In this document: in pieces, positions 36,878 through 47,312 of the stretch
How positions within the stretch are numbered: the stretch's first letter is position 1
How the letters are laid out: each line of letters opens with the position of its first letter
From: Sclerodactyla briareus
Taxonomy: Eukaryota; Echinodermata; Holothuroidea; Dendrochirotida; Sclerodactylidae
Assembly (NCBI GenBank): GCA_026419785.1
Contig: JAODTK010000577.1
Location: 174,501 to 238,500, forward strand
Direction of reading: 5' to 3'
Length of the DNA: 64,000 bases
The notes under the pieces: generated by a model
Databases searched by the model: none
What the model saw: the letters and a program-made list of their open reading frames with translations, nothing else
What the model was told of the DNA's origin: nothing
Program-made: the position numbers and the translations under genes

Positions 36878-37249
36878 CAGCAACAGATAAATATAGGTCG
36901 CTGAATGGCCAAAGGGAATACAGTATCTCATATGGGCCCTTCGGACCGATGAGATAATAGAGAGGAAGTATTGTGGTGATAACATCTACAACTGTGCGAG
37001 TGTTTTATTCTGGAATTAGCTATGGGGGTGGGTTTTTTTTTTGTTGCGAGAAATTAGTTGCTGTCAATAACACACAGTGCCTAAGTTAGAAGAGACAAAT
37101 TACCATCGAAAGCAGCGATAACACGAAGATTGTTATTAGCCTGAGCAGAAATAATAAAACAGCACCTTGAACTACACTCAATAACAATAAATTATTCACT
37201 AGCAGCAGCAGCAATACTTGGATCTTGTTCCGTTGTGATCTTTATGCCC

Positions 37250-37365
37250 TACCTATCACAAACTTCTAACTAACCTAAAACCAACCAAAAAAATATCTGA
37301 TAAACTGTTAATATTAACTAAATTTACCATCCTACCGTGATAATGACGGGATTGGGTGTATGTCC
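37250..37365 (+). repeat. Left ~118-bp direct repeat flanking the L1/Tx1-type element
   Basis: Runs from CTATCACAAACTTCTAAC to GGTGTATGTCC and recurs at 48724-48842 with only scattered differences. It ends exactly where the retrotransposon reading frame starts. The simplest reading is a very long target-site duplication. The alternative is insertion into a locally repeated target. Confidence 0.8.
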
Positions 37366-38090
37366 CTTTAGTTGTTAATTCCCTCAATTATGCCTTTGAG
37401 CACAGTTCCCTTTCTGACGAACAAGGGAGGGCCATTATTTCTCTGATCCCTAAGTCTTCAAAGAATTTGAATTCTCTAGATAACTGGAGGCCCATTGCAA
37501 TACTGAATAACGATTATAAGATTGGAGCCAAATGTGTTAGCTAATCGCCTCAAACTGGTTTTGAATAATGCCATCAGTCCGGAGCAATCCGGTTTTCTCA
37601 AGGGCCGTTATATTATTTGGTGAAAGCATCAGACTCGTATTAGACACTATTACCTATTATAAACATAATGATGTTAATGGAGTCTTAATTTTCCTGACTT
37701 TGAAAAAGCTTTTGATTGTTGTTTAGACTGAATTTTGTGTTTCACTCGCTCACTCATTTTGCCTTTGGTCCAGATTTAATTAAGTGGATAATAACGTATT
37801 ACTCAAATTCAACTGCCTGCTCACCTAACAATGGTAATTATTTCTAGATTATTTCCCAATTACTCGGGGAGTTCGCCAAGGCGGTCCTCTCAGCCCTTAT
37901 TGGTCATTTATGTTCTGCAGTTTTTTTTAATTTGGTAAAGTTAAATAAGAATATTATTGGAATTCGCATTCCAAATAGAGAGTTGAAGATTACTCAGTAC
38001 GCGGACGCTATTGTCCTTTTCTGCGATGGTTCTAAGCACTCTATCAACTCAATTTTGAAAGTTATACACAGTTTCGGTGGGGTCTCAGGT
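37366..38090 (+). pseudogene. L1/Tx1-type reverse transcriptase, part 1 (5'-truncated)
   Basis: Starts inside the reverse transcriptase: LNYAFEHSSLSDEQGRAIISL (about 37383), then NWRPIAILNNDYKIGAKC (about 37483), PEQSGFLKGRYI (about 37580), a DFEKAFD-like piece (F-L-T-L-K-K-A-F-D, about 37692-37720) and GVRQGGPLSP (about 37872). The catalytic YADD reads YADA (37998-38009), so one aspartate is lost. SINSILKVIHSFGGVSGLK leads up to the foldback insertion. Frameshifts are frequent. The missing upstream part includes the endonuclease and ORF1. Confidence 0.85.
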
Positions 38091-38324
38091 TTAAAGATGG
38101 ATTGTCGTCTGCTAGCGTCCAGCAAACAAGCGACGGCGAATTTTGCATGACGTCACGGCAAATATCGTAATGTGCAGCACAACTCGGTAAATCGGATATT
38201 AAAAGTATGTGATTCCGATATACCGAGTTGTGCTGCCCACATTTACGGATTAATTGTCGTGACGTCATGCAAAATTCGCCGTCGCTTGTTCGCTGGACGC
38301 TAGCAGACTACAATCCATCTTTAA
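38091..38324. mobile_element. TTAA-flanked 226-bp foldback element (MITE-like)
   Basis: TTAA at 38091-38094 and 38321-38324 flank an almost perfect inverted repeat. The left arm 38095-38195 starts AGATGGATTGT, the right arm is 38215-38320, and the loop is only 19 nt. It has no coding capacity. It interrupts the retrotransposon frame within SGL(K)VN. TTAA duplications point to piggyBac, Kolobok or Sola3-type transposition, and the family cannot be chosen by eye. Each arm contains a perfect CRE palindrome TGACGTCA (38148-38155 and 38260-38267). Confidence 0.92.
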
Positions 38325-38569
38325 GGGTTAACTGTGCCTAAATCTTATATTTTGTTCTTTGGGTTAAATTTTCCGTGAGGGAAATTCCTTTCCATATTTC
38401 CAGTTACCAGTTTCCCATCAACACGGGACCCATCCGCTACTTGTGAATTGTCATTGGAAATAATGCTGACGACTTTTTCCGTCTTAAATACTTGCCTAAA
38501 CTTTCAAGATTGAAAAATATTCTTTGCCTCTGGTCTATGCGTGATTCATTGACATTAGGAAAAATAACC
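38325..38569 (+). pseudogene. L1/Tx1-type reverse transcriptase, part 2
   Basis: Continuation between the two TTAA insertions: KSYILFFGLNFS (about 38336), FPVTSFPINTGPIRYL (about 38396), YLPKLSRLKNILCLWSMRDSLTLGKITL (about 38488-38572). The last piece is the conserved WS.R.LTL.GKI motif of this clade. The frame continues across the 8.7-kb insertion into IKFFAISQL. Confidence 0.85.
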
Positions 38570-38573
38570 TTAA

Positions 38574-38609
38574 AGCGACACTCTCGCCAAAATAGGGGGC
38601 GCGCTTCAT
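38574..38609 (+). repeat. Left terminal inverted repeat plus subterminal motif
   Basis: AGCGACACTCTCGCC followed by GGGGGCGCGCTTCAT. Paired with 47269-47312 on the other strand. Confidence 0.88.
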
Positions 38610-39199
38610 GTTTTCCCAGACCCGTATTCAATTGTTTTAGAGTAGCGCCCTCTCGTCGTGAGCGCTATCCCTATGGCACGTGACTGCCATAGTCACTCAA
38701 CCATAGACATATATACTACGTCTGTGCACTCAACATACACCGTACCGGTGACTATTATTACTATACTCGCCGTGTTTACTGCATGTTCGCTACGCTGTAG
38801 CCACGTAACATACATACTAGTGATGGTATTGACACATAGCCAACGCGGACTGGATCGACGTATATCGCCCGGATACAGTTCGGGCCCAAGGCAAAGTGGC
38901 CTCAATCACTGCTGGAACATGAGTGTTGTGTGAAAATGTATTCATCGAGTCAAAATGGCAGAAATAGACATGCGGCACCTTCAGTGTCTCAATTTTATTC
39001 CTTAAGTTAATGAGAAATTGCCATTCTCCCTTCCGAAAAAGGTGTAACAATCAGTTTTCGGCCATGGTGGATGTACCCGCCAAACTAGAAATTACTGTAA
39101 ATAAACAGAACAATTGCCTCCCAAGGGATTTTTTCACAACATTCTCCAAATTGGCAATTTATGAACCACATTTAGGCTGATATAGGCATTTTATATTTT

Positions 39200-40060
39200 C
39201 AAAAGACACAAAAATGACATTTGTGAGGCATAAAATCCAATGTTACATGCCATGGAGCGTCATTCCTGAAGGAGGGTGGGGGGGGGGGCGACTTTCCCCC
39301 CCCCCCCCAAATTTGAGGATGCTACCTTTGGACTTCATTTTTACACAGTATTTTTTTGGCGGCGAGGTGTATGTCCCCCTCACTTTGCAGTACACGTCCC
39401 CCCCCCCCACTCTGGAAGATGGATTGACGCCTAGGTAGCAACTAGTCAGTTCTCGTGGGCAGATTTGAACTGACAAATATGTCAGTTTTAGCTTGCAATC
39501 AGTTGATCAAGTGACTACTCTGGAGAATGTGACTAATTCAACAGTACATCATCAAAAACCCAATTTCCAATGGAATTGCTATTGCTATTGGTTTGTCACA
39601 TTTGCATTCAGTAAATATGCGAAAATGCTATTTCAGGAAATGAATATGAATGAAAGGACATTTCTTTGCAAAACTGCTCTTATATGTAGGTGACTAGTGT
39701 GACAGGCTCCAATCCAGGAAGAATCCAATCAAGTGTCCCATCAGAATTGGCAATCAGTGCATATCTAGCATGTTTTGCTGTCGGCAGGAACTACATACAA
39801 GTAGACCTTGTAATACAGACATCCCAATGTTAGACAATAGTCAGCAGTGGGAAAGTTGACTACAATGCAGGAAGATTGGACACAAGTGAAACTTGCCTTT
39901 CCTACGGTGCATCCATTGGTCGAAACTGTGTCACCGTCAGGGTGGACACAAGAATTTTATTTTGGGGGAGAAATCCATCGAGATTTTTTTGTTTTTTTGG
40001 GGGGGGGGGGATCGTGACAAAAGTGTTGGGGGGGGGGGACTTAGAAATGTCAGCCCACTT
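39200..40060. repeat. G/C-run-rich segment inside the 8.7-kb element
   Basis: Runs of G11 (39278-39288), C13 (39296-39308), C11 (39398-39408), G12 (39999-40010) and G11 (40028-40038), with GTATGTCCCCC/GTACACGTCCCCC motifs like those near 4271-4310. The first G and C runs can pair as an inverted repeat. The frames here are artefacts of the runs. Confidence 0.7.
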
Positions 40061-40766
40061 AAAACCCAGTTTTTATGAACAAATGTATGCAGGTCTGTTT
40101 CTCAGAATTATTAAACAACAGCACGACAGAAGAAATGCATGATGTTTGATTGAAAAAAAAAAAGGTGAATGAGCCTATATAGGTCCTTCAATCCTACCCC
40201 CACCTCTTTCTTTGAAATTCACACTCTTGCACCCCCTCCCCCCACCACATCCCACTCTATTGAAATTTCTGTGACGGATCATTGCACACTGACCCAACCA
40301 GATTTAAGCCTATGGTCAGCGCGAGATCCTTGAAACAATACTGTAATGTCGAGGAGGGATTCTAGGTTTGTCCCTCGCTCCAAAATGAGTGCCATAGCAT
40401 ATTCACTCATCTCGAGCGATGAGCCAATCTCACAAACCAGTTTAACCCCTGGAATCTGTTATTGACTCCCCCCCCAAAAAAAAAAAGCAAGTTAGCAAGA
40501 ATCCCAACACATACAAAATTAGTTTGAATAGTTTTAGATTTAGCTGAGCCTGAGCCCTAGGGACCAAAATCGGAAACAATCACCACAACCGGAACCAAAA
40601 AAAAAATGGGAGAGCCTTGACTAGCTTGCAGGACTCAACACAATATAGTAACCTACTCATCTGCAATAATGAGTGACAGCGCCAGTTGTACCAGAAGAAA
40701 TACTAAGGTCCCCCAATAGCACATGGTAGAGAGGATGCATGGAGATTGAAGCGGAAAGAGTCCTTC

Positions 40767-40856
40767 GGCAGGATTGCCAACTCGGGATTTGAACTCAAAA
40801 CTCAGAAACAGTAGTTCAGAGCTCTTACGGACTGAGCTAAATCTGATCTCTAAACC
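40767..40856 (-). repeat. tRNA-derived SINE or tRNA pseudogene remnant
   Basis: Read on the minus strand: TTTAGCTCAGTCCGTAAGAGC (A-box, with a perfect GCTC/GAGC D-stem), then GAGTTCAAATCCCGAG (B-box) at tRNA-like spacing. The anticodon and acceptor stems do not form properly, so it is not a functional tRNA. It lies inside the 8.7-kb element. Confidence 0.5.
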
Positions 40857-41039
40857 AGAAAGCCAAAAGGCCCCCTAGCGATTTCTTGACTTTATACAAT
40901 TATTAGCAGACACAAGGACAGATGGGAGAGTGTACCAGATCATTTTTGGAACACATAATGTCTGACAAATTTTCATTTGTTTTACCAAACAATAGGTAAT
41001 AGCGGTTCCTATAATCTTGATAAGATAGCTAAACATAAT

Positions 41040-41700
41040 TTCAAGTTTCAGACGTGACTTCTGGTGACCTCAAAAACAATATGGTCCATGTCCTCATCGT
41101 GGGACACACATACAAGTATGAGCAATCGTCATCCAGATGGGTTTTCACCGATCAGACAACCATTCGGACTTATCATGTTCAAATGAAGTTCTCAGACTGA
41201 CCTCTGACCTGACCCCAAAACCATAGGGTGATGTACTTTTTTCCATGGGGAACACACACTACAAGTATGAGATCCATCCATCAGGGTGGGGTCGAGGTTA
41301 TCGGGTTCACAAGCCGAAAACTTGGGCCACCCAAATTATTGAATTTTCACAAAAATTTCCCTTTTTTTACCAAAATTCACACCCCCCGACCTACACCAAA
41401 AAGGATAGGTTTTATGTATACTCCCCATTAGAAAGCCCCACAACAAATTGAACCGATCCGACCAACCATTCTGGACATATCGCGTTCAGAAGGTTTCTCA
41501 GTCTTTGACCACTGTTACCTCAGATGACCTCGACCTGACCCCAAAAAACAATAGGTTCATGTAATCATTCATGGGAAAACATAAATACAAGTATGGCTTC
41601 ATTGAGCCAGGTGGGGTCGAGTAATTGTGTTCACAAGCCGCCGAGTCACACAACATACACCACACACACACCAATTTGGCAGGACTGCATAGATTCCTCG
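41040..41700 (-). repeat. GGTCA-rich ~310-bp tandem repeat, inverted copy
   Basis: About two units of the family found at 62560-63715, here in reverse orientation. On the minus strand they carry GTGAACACG-like, CTCGACCCCACC, ATGGATGAAGCTCATACTTG-like and AGGTCAGAGGTCA blocks. The last gives a DR1 arrangement near 41197-41212. The right end merges into a CACACAC stretch near 41660. Confidence 0.8.
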
Positions 41701-41778
41701 GACTACGTCGAGGAATAATCAGTCATGGGACACTTGTAAACAAGACACCTGATGGATGAGTTGTCATGTAGGCAGCAT

Positions 41779-41792
41779 GGGGGGGGGGGGGG
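41779..41792 (+). repeat. Poly-G tract, 14 nt
   Basis: Run of 14 G inside the 8.7-kb element. Confidence 0.9.
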
Positions 41793-42240
41793 ATTTTGGC
41801 CAACTTGTTTGGGGGATGGTTAGACTATCCAACGATCACGGTCATCACCTGGCCGGTGGTATGCGTGCTGCAGTTTTCCCTGATGATAGCAGATGCATCA
41901 TCCTGCCAAGGCCATCATTTTGATGGACCGACTCCATAGCTGCTGTCATCTGCAGGTGGGCTCGTGAGTCACGGGTAATGCTGCAATAACAGCATTGATT
42001 CCAGGACACTAAAATATGAAAATAAAAATTGAATGTGATGTTCTGTTGCCAAACAGAATATATTACACCTTCAAACTACTGCAGCAATGCTCATGCATTA
42101 ATATAGCATGAAAAATAGTGAATGAAATAGGAGTTGAATGATATGGAGGATGAGTATGAATCATTAGCCACAGTGTCATTTCAAGACAATCTTGTACGAT
42201 CCCAACCATCAGGAAATTAAACGGTAATAACCAGGTTGAA

Positions 42241-42357
42241 TTCAGAAAACCATGTCATTATAAACGGTTGAATAAACCTCGGGCTGACCTCAGAAAACAT
42301 GTCATTATAAAACAGTTTATAAACCACGGGACTGATCTCAGAAAAACATGTTATTCC
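42241..42357 (+). repeat. Minisatellite, ~50-bp unit, 2.5 copies
   Basis: TCAGAAAA(C)CATGTCATTATAAA is followed by a variable part ending in CGGG(C/A)CTGA; three starts occur at 42242, 42290 and 42338. It lies inside the 8.7-kb element. Confidence 0.85.
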
Positions 42358-45300
42358 CTCTTTGTGACGAATTACAGAATTCAAAGGACTCGGAAAGTAA
42401 GATGGGCCACCTCAACATGTAGATTTCCAGATGCAGCGGTCTCTCAAGTGGAGGATGGAATGGAACTGAGCACTACAGGGGACAGGGGCCATGTTAGTTC
42501 AGTGGAAGTTGCAACTTCCTGGTGTTGAGGAGGAACCTATTGGCAGGGGGAAATGAAAGAAGAGCGGATTGTTAAAATGTTATCAGTCGCAAAATACAAT
42601 CTGTCATAATGTTGTCTTATGACAAGAGTTTCTAGTATGGTATTGTACCTCCAACCATTTCAACAGCACCCCCAATCACCTCCTGCTTTCACCTGAAGCC
42701 ATTCATGAGAATCCAAAAGAACAGCACGGGTTTGTGAATATGCAAACTATGAATACTCACCAAATATAGAAACCCAGCACCCACCCCTTGCTGGTCTTGC
42801 ACAAGCTGAGATTCATGACGGGACACAACTCAGCACTGACAAACCCCTCGCCCTTCTTATTGTCCTAGTGTCAGCTAAAGTTTATTGGCTTCAAGTTTTC
42901 ATCTGTCGACAATAAGTTCTGGCAAAATGAGAACGGCGATGGGGTTGACAGTTCAGAGTTTTGTTGCAAGGAGCTTGGCTTGTGCAAGGGGGGGGTGCAA
43001 GGTTCCTAGATTTGGCGTGGTGTGAATTGAGTGTGTGATTAAGTAGACCTTACTGGAGGTGAAACAATGTGTTCATAAACAGAATAGTCCCGTCATGAAG
43101 AATCCTGCGAAAATGTTAACCCTACTACTCTTCCTGGGTTTGGAATACCTTTGTATACAAAAATACTTCACGTGATGAAGTGAATCTGCCAAACATTATT
43201 CATTCATTGGAGTGAAATTTAAATAAAATACGGTTTTCTAGAAGGATTTATAATGTGGGATCTCTACATGTATACATACATACAGTATAGTACACATAGT
43301 GCCAAAAAATAAAATAAATATCACCATTTTCATCTTACCCCAGCCTACAGATAGGTGGCTATGGTAATCATGCAGAACTAATTCTAATGTCCACAATGTA
43401 TTCAAATGGCTTGAGTACACCACAATGACATTGACAGATCATGGATGAAAAGTGGCACAGTGATTGCCACAAAAAGGGCAATCGGGATGTTAAACCAAAT
43501 AACATAATGCTCAACAATTTTGGTCCATTCATGCTAGGCCTAAGGTTTGAATCAGCTGATCATGAAAGTTTGGTCATATTATCGCTATTATCGCGAACAT
43601 ACAGGGTGATCACAGAGTTGCAGATCCACGCCATAGGACACTTCTCCCCCACATATTCAATTGAAACATCATGGTATAGTTGGTCAGTATCTAGTAGTTA
43701 TCATTGCAATGGTCCATATTTCAGGAAATTTGTGCAAGATCATTTTTGGGGTTCAATTTGGGCCATTTGGTAAAAGTATACAAAAGGCCAACCTCCTTCT
43801 AGAGTTAAAAATCGATGATCAGGACAGTATGCTTATTATTATCGAATGCTAATGCTTCATACAGGGTTTTCGGGATTTGAGGTCAAAAGTCATCCTAGGG
43901 GTCATCAACTCATCATTGCAAATTGCTTCATTAATGTCTATGAGAATACTGCTTCTTATCCTACAGATCGAATTCGATGATCATGAGAATTGACCACTTG
44001 AATGTAATACCATTGACCAATGTTACAGCAGTAATGGGTGTCCTGAAATTCCAGGCTGAGGTCAACCGAGGGGTCACTTTCAGCCATTTGGTTGAATGGT
44101 CAGCGTTTTTAGCTGTGGGATGCACTCAGGTGAAACTTTGTGGGTGGAGAAGCAATGCACTGGCTAGGCTGAGTTTACTTTTTTTTTAGCATAGTGTGAT
44201 CAGATTTTCGTGATCCAATTACTTACCCCATTTTCTATCCACTGCAGTCTCCCCATTGAAATCTCTGTGAGGTGGTTTTGTTTCACATTAAGTGGTACTC
44301 ATTGGAGCTATCCGGGCGCGCCCTGCTTGTAGAGGGCCGGACTGTGTTTACTGTGGGTCTGCAGCAATGAGGGTTGGATTACAGGACATTGGGGCTGAGA
44401 GGGGGTACAGGCATTCTGTGGCAAGATCTGTCATCAACCTTGGTGTTGGCTAGACTTCCCATTGTGGACCCAGTGTGTTTCCACTGGCCACTGCTACAGG
44501 CCTAGAGTTTGCTGGATACACAAGTTTTGTTGGGTACATGTAGCTAATACACAGGCCTAAGAATGAGTTAGTTGGGTAACTTTGTGCTGGGCACTGTGGG
44601 CAATTGGGCAATATTAGGCTAATATGGTAGACATGTTCCAAACAATTCCAAGGTTATGACAGCTGTCAGTGAAGGTCAATTAATGTGAACAAACAATAAA
44701 TGTGGATTGGTGAAGAACATGCAGTGTATTCGCACACAGGAATTTGCCGTTCGCAGCTATCAAGATGTTTGGACTTGCGAATGTTACTCTCACAATATAT
44801 GTCGATGATCATGAAAATTGGTCTTATAATCATTGATCAATGGTCCATGATTTTGAGCTCGAAGGTCACTAGTTTAAAATTCCTGCATTTTGTTGACGGT
44901 CAGACAGCATTTAGCCAGCTTAATACTCCGATGGTCCAATTGACAATACTGTTTACAATGGTACCTGTCCATGCAGGGTCTCCATGAATTTCAAAATCAA
45001 ACTGTCAAAGGTATCTTGTGTTCAAATTCCCCAATCATTCCAACAATCAAGCGACCTTGACTCCACAGAATTGTATAAAAGGGGAAGCACTCGCATATCA
45101 TTGAGTACTGTTGTGTTTATGAATTTGGAGTTCATCTATTTCATTTTTAATGATCTGCAAACTGCAAATTGTACACAATAATTCACACTGCCCTTCTGCA
45201 AATACCGTTGAGCTACTGTACCATTCATTTCCTGGTGTAATAAAACACCATTCACGTAACCCTCCATTTTAATTTGAGCACTGTGTCCGGGCTACTGTAA

Positions 45301-46630
45301 TGTAAACCATGAACCTATTTGCACAAACATTTCTGAAAATCGAATACTCACCGATATTGGCTGCAATTGTTTCTCCTTGTGGCATGTGTCTGCGCTGGTA
45401 AAGGATCGGTTGTGTTCCCACTTCCTGAACGTCATAGTTGGGGAACATTTAGAAAAATGCATACATGGTACAAAGAATCAATTAGCCCTGAGTAGACCTA
45501 TCTAGAATAATGTGTTTCATGAATGGATTCATAGTACATCTTTACTGTAGTTTAGCCTCAATATGGGATGCTTGGTATACTGTAAGTTTTTGTGGGGGCT
45601 CACCAGGATCACCAGGCAGTTGTAATTTTGAAATACAAATTTGTGAAATGATGCAGGCAAATGAGTAAACCCTAATTGATAGGATCCATTGTTTGATCTT
45701 CGAAGTCACAATCACCTCAAGTCCTCAAGTTACCCAAGTGTCTCAAAAGATCCATGGTTTACATTACAATACATAAAAAAGGGGAATACTTTATGCGTGT
45801 AACGTACTGTAGACGGAAGCTGGTGCGTTCGCCCATTCCATTCTCCAAACCTCCTATACGCACAGTTGCATTCTGGATTATTTTGCAATGTTTGCATGTT
45901 TACTAGAAAAGTCTGAGTGCAAATTGTTCGAACTATCATTTTTGCCAAACTTGCCTTCCGTATTAAATAGCCTAATTGCTAGCCTAGTTGATGTATTAAG
46001 AAAACGTTAGACGCGCCGAAAAAACAACCTATGTAGTTAGAAAAAAGCCAAATTGAATCAGAATTGCTGTGATTGTCATGTGAGGTAAGTTTTTGGAAAT
46101 AAACTGTCAGCATTTGGGATCATTACCCAAGTTTTAGAGAATTTTTAGTCCAATTTTATTTCCCATGAGTAAACTTAATGTAGCAAAGTGTGGTTAGCCC
46201 TATGAAATGAATTTCGCATTGCAATGATAGATTGGAACTTGCCTCAGGCATAGGCCTATTTGTAAAACATTTTTCAAAGCATGATTCTACTATTGTGGTA
46301 AACTACTAAGTTCTCATTAGGCTATAGGCTAGTACATTTTCTGTACATATTAGCAACAAAATTGATTCCAAGAGAGGCATGGCTGGGCCCACATATGGTT
46401 TGGATGGGAATGCAGAGCACAAGAACCAGTAGCTAACTTTCTACTTCAGAGATTTTACAGCTAAACTGATGGCTCCTTTTCTGCACCTTGCCTTGAATTG
46501 CATGTTACTGAAAAAGCTTGCTAGGCTTCTCACCATTGAAATGTGTTTTCTAACGTTAGGACTAAGGCAATGGTCGAGCTCCTGTGCTAGGCCTAATAAA
46601 CATGTTGCAAATCAGTTTAGGCTAGTGCCT
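42358..46630. other. Interior of the 8.7-kb element, unrecognised
   Basis: No ORF longer than 110 codons and no transposase motif recognised. The 43480-45180 part has scattered GAGGTCA/GGGGTCA and GATCATGA blocks and may be an old relative of the GGTCA repeats. The 45950-46660 part is rich in TAGGCCTA-type text, unlike the surrounding sequence, and could be captured host DNA. Confidence 0.4.
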
Positions 46631-46639
46631 GGGCTCACC

Positions 46640-47000
46640 TTACTCCTTAGCCTTGTGTGATCCGCAAATAGAGGTTCCGAGAAATCAGCATGCGTATCGC
46701 CCATTCGCCCTTGTCATGATACTCGGCGAAAGGTCCTCCTTCACACTGCCAGTTCGACGTTGCAGCGATTCTCAAGTTATATTTTTCGTTGCATCGGCTT
46801 GTTTCTTGTGGCTGCCGCTTTGTTGCGCTTTTCACGTCTGGTCCTCAGCAACGGCTGCGGCTCCGCCGTAAAACCAGGCGATGTATTCTCTCTCCTTACC
46901 GGACCATCCCCTTCGCTACTGCCTGAGTGCCTTCAGCAAAGCTGCATGCTATGACTGATAATTGTGTGAAACTCACAGTAATAGATACAGCTAGAGCCGA
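46640..47000 (-). other. CpG-richer segment with a possible splice donor
   Basis: Locally GC- and CpG-rich compared with its neighbours. On the minus strand a frame of ~60 codons (46835-46647) ends near GGAGTAAG|GTGAGC (about 46637), a good donor match. This could be a promoter/first exon captured in the element or an unrecognised transposase exon. No domain is recognisable. Confidence 0.2.
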
Positions 47001-47268
47001 TGCTAGGCTACCAGACAGTAAGCGACAACAATATAGCTCCAAGGTGACCAGTGTTGTTCAATAGTAGCTGATGGAGCCACAGACATATACGTCTATGCAT
47101 GGAGCGGAGCCAGTGGTCGTCATCGGGCGAAAAACGTTCGACAACACACCCTGAAAGTTCCGCTATCCCATCGTAACGAATGCATACCAAATTTGGGAGA
47201 GCCTATGCAACGAGGGATTCCCTGTCTGGAGGTTTTGGCCGTCCTACAAAACCTCCCGAAAATTGAAA

Positions 47269-47312
47269 ATAAAGCACGCCCCCAAGTCAACAGTGTTGCC
47301 GCGAGTGTCGCT
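47269..47312 (-). repeat. Right terminal inverted repeat plus subterminal motif
   Basis: On the minus strand AGCGACACTCGCGGC begins at 47312, and GGGGGCGTGCTTTAT at 47283. Confidence 0.88.

Noticed and set aside
36556-36985. Frames across the CA microsatellite
   Set aside because: The translations are Thr-His or Val-Cys repeats generated by the microsatellite.
40767-40856. Functional tRNA gene on the minus strand
   Set aside because: The D-stem is good, but the anticodon and acceptor stems do not form. It fits a SINE or pseudogene better.
38574-47312. Polinton/Maverick or virus-like insertion
   Set aside because: Polintons have 6-bp target duplications, long terminal repeats and several large ORFs. 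Here the duplication is TTAA, the termini are short and no such ORFs exist.
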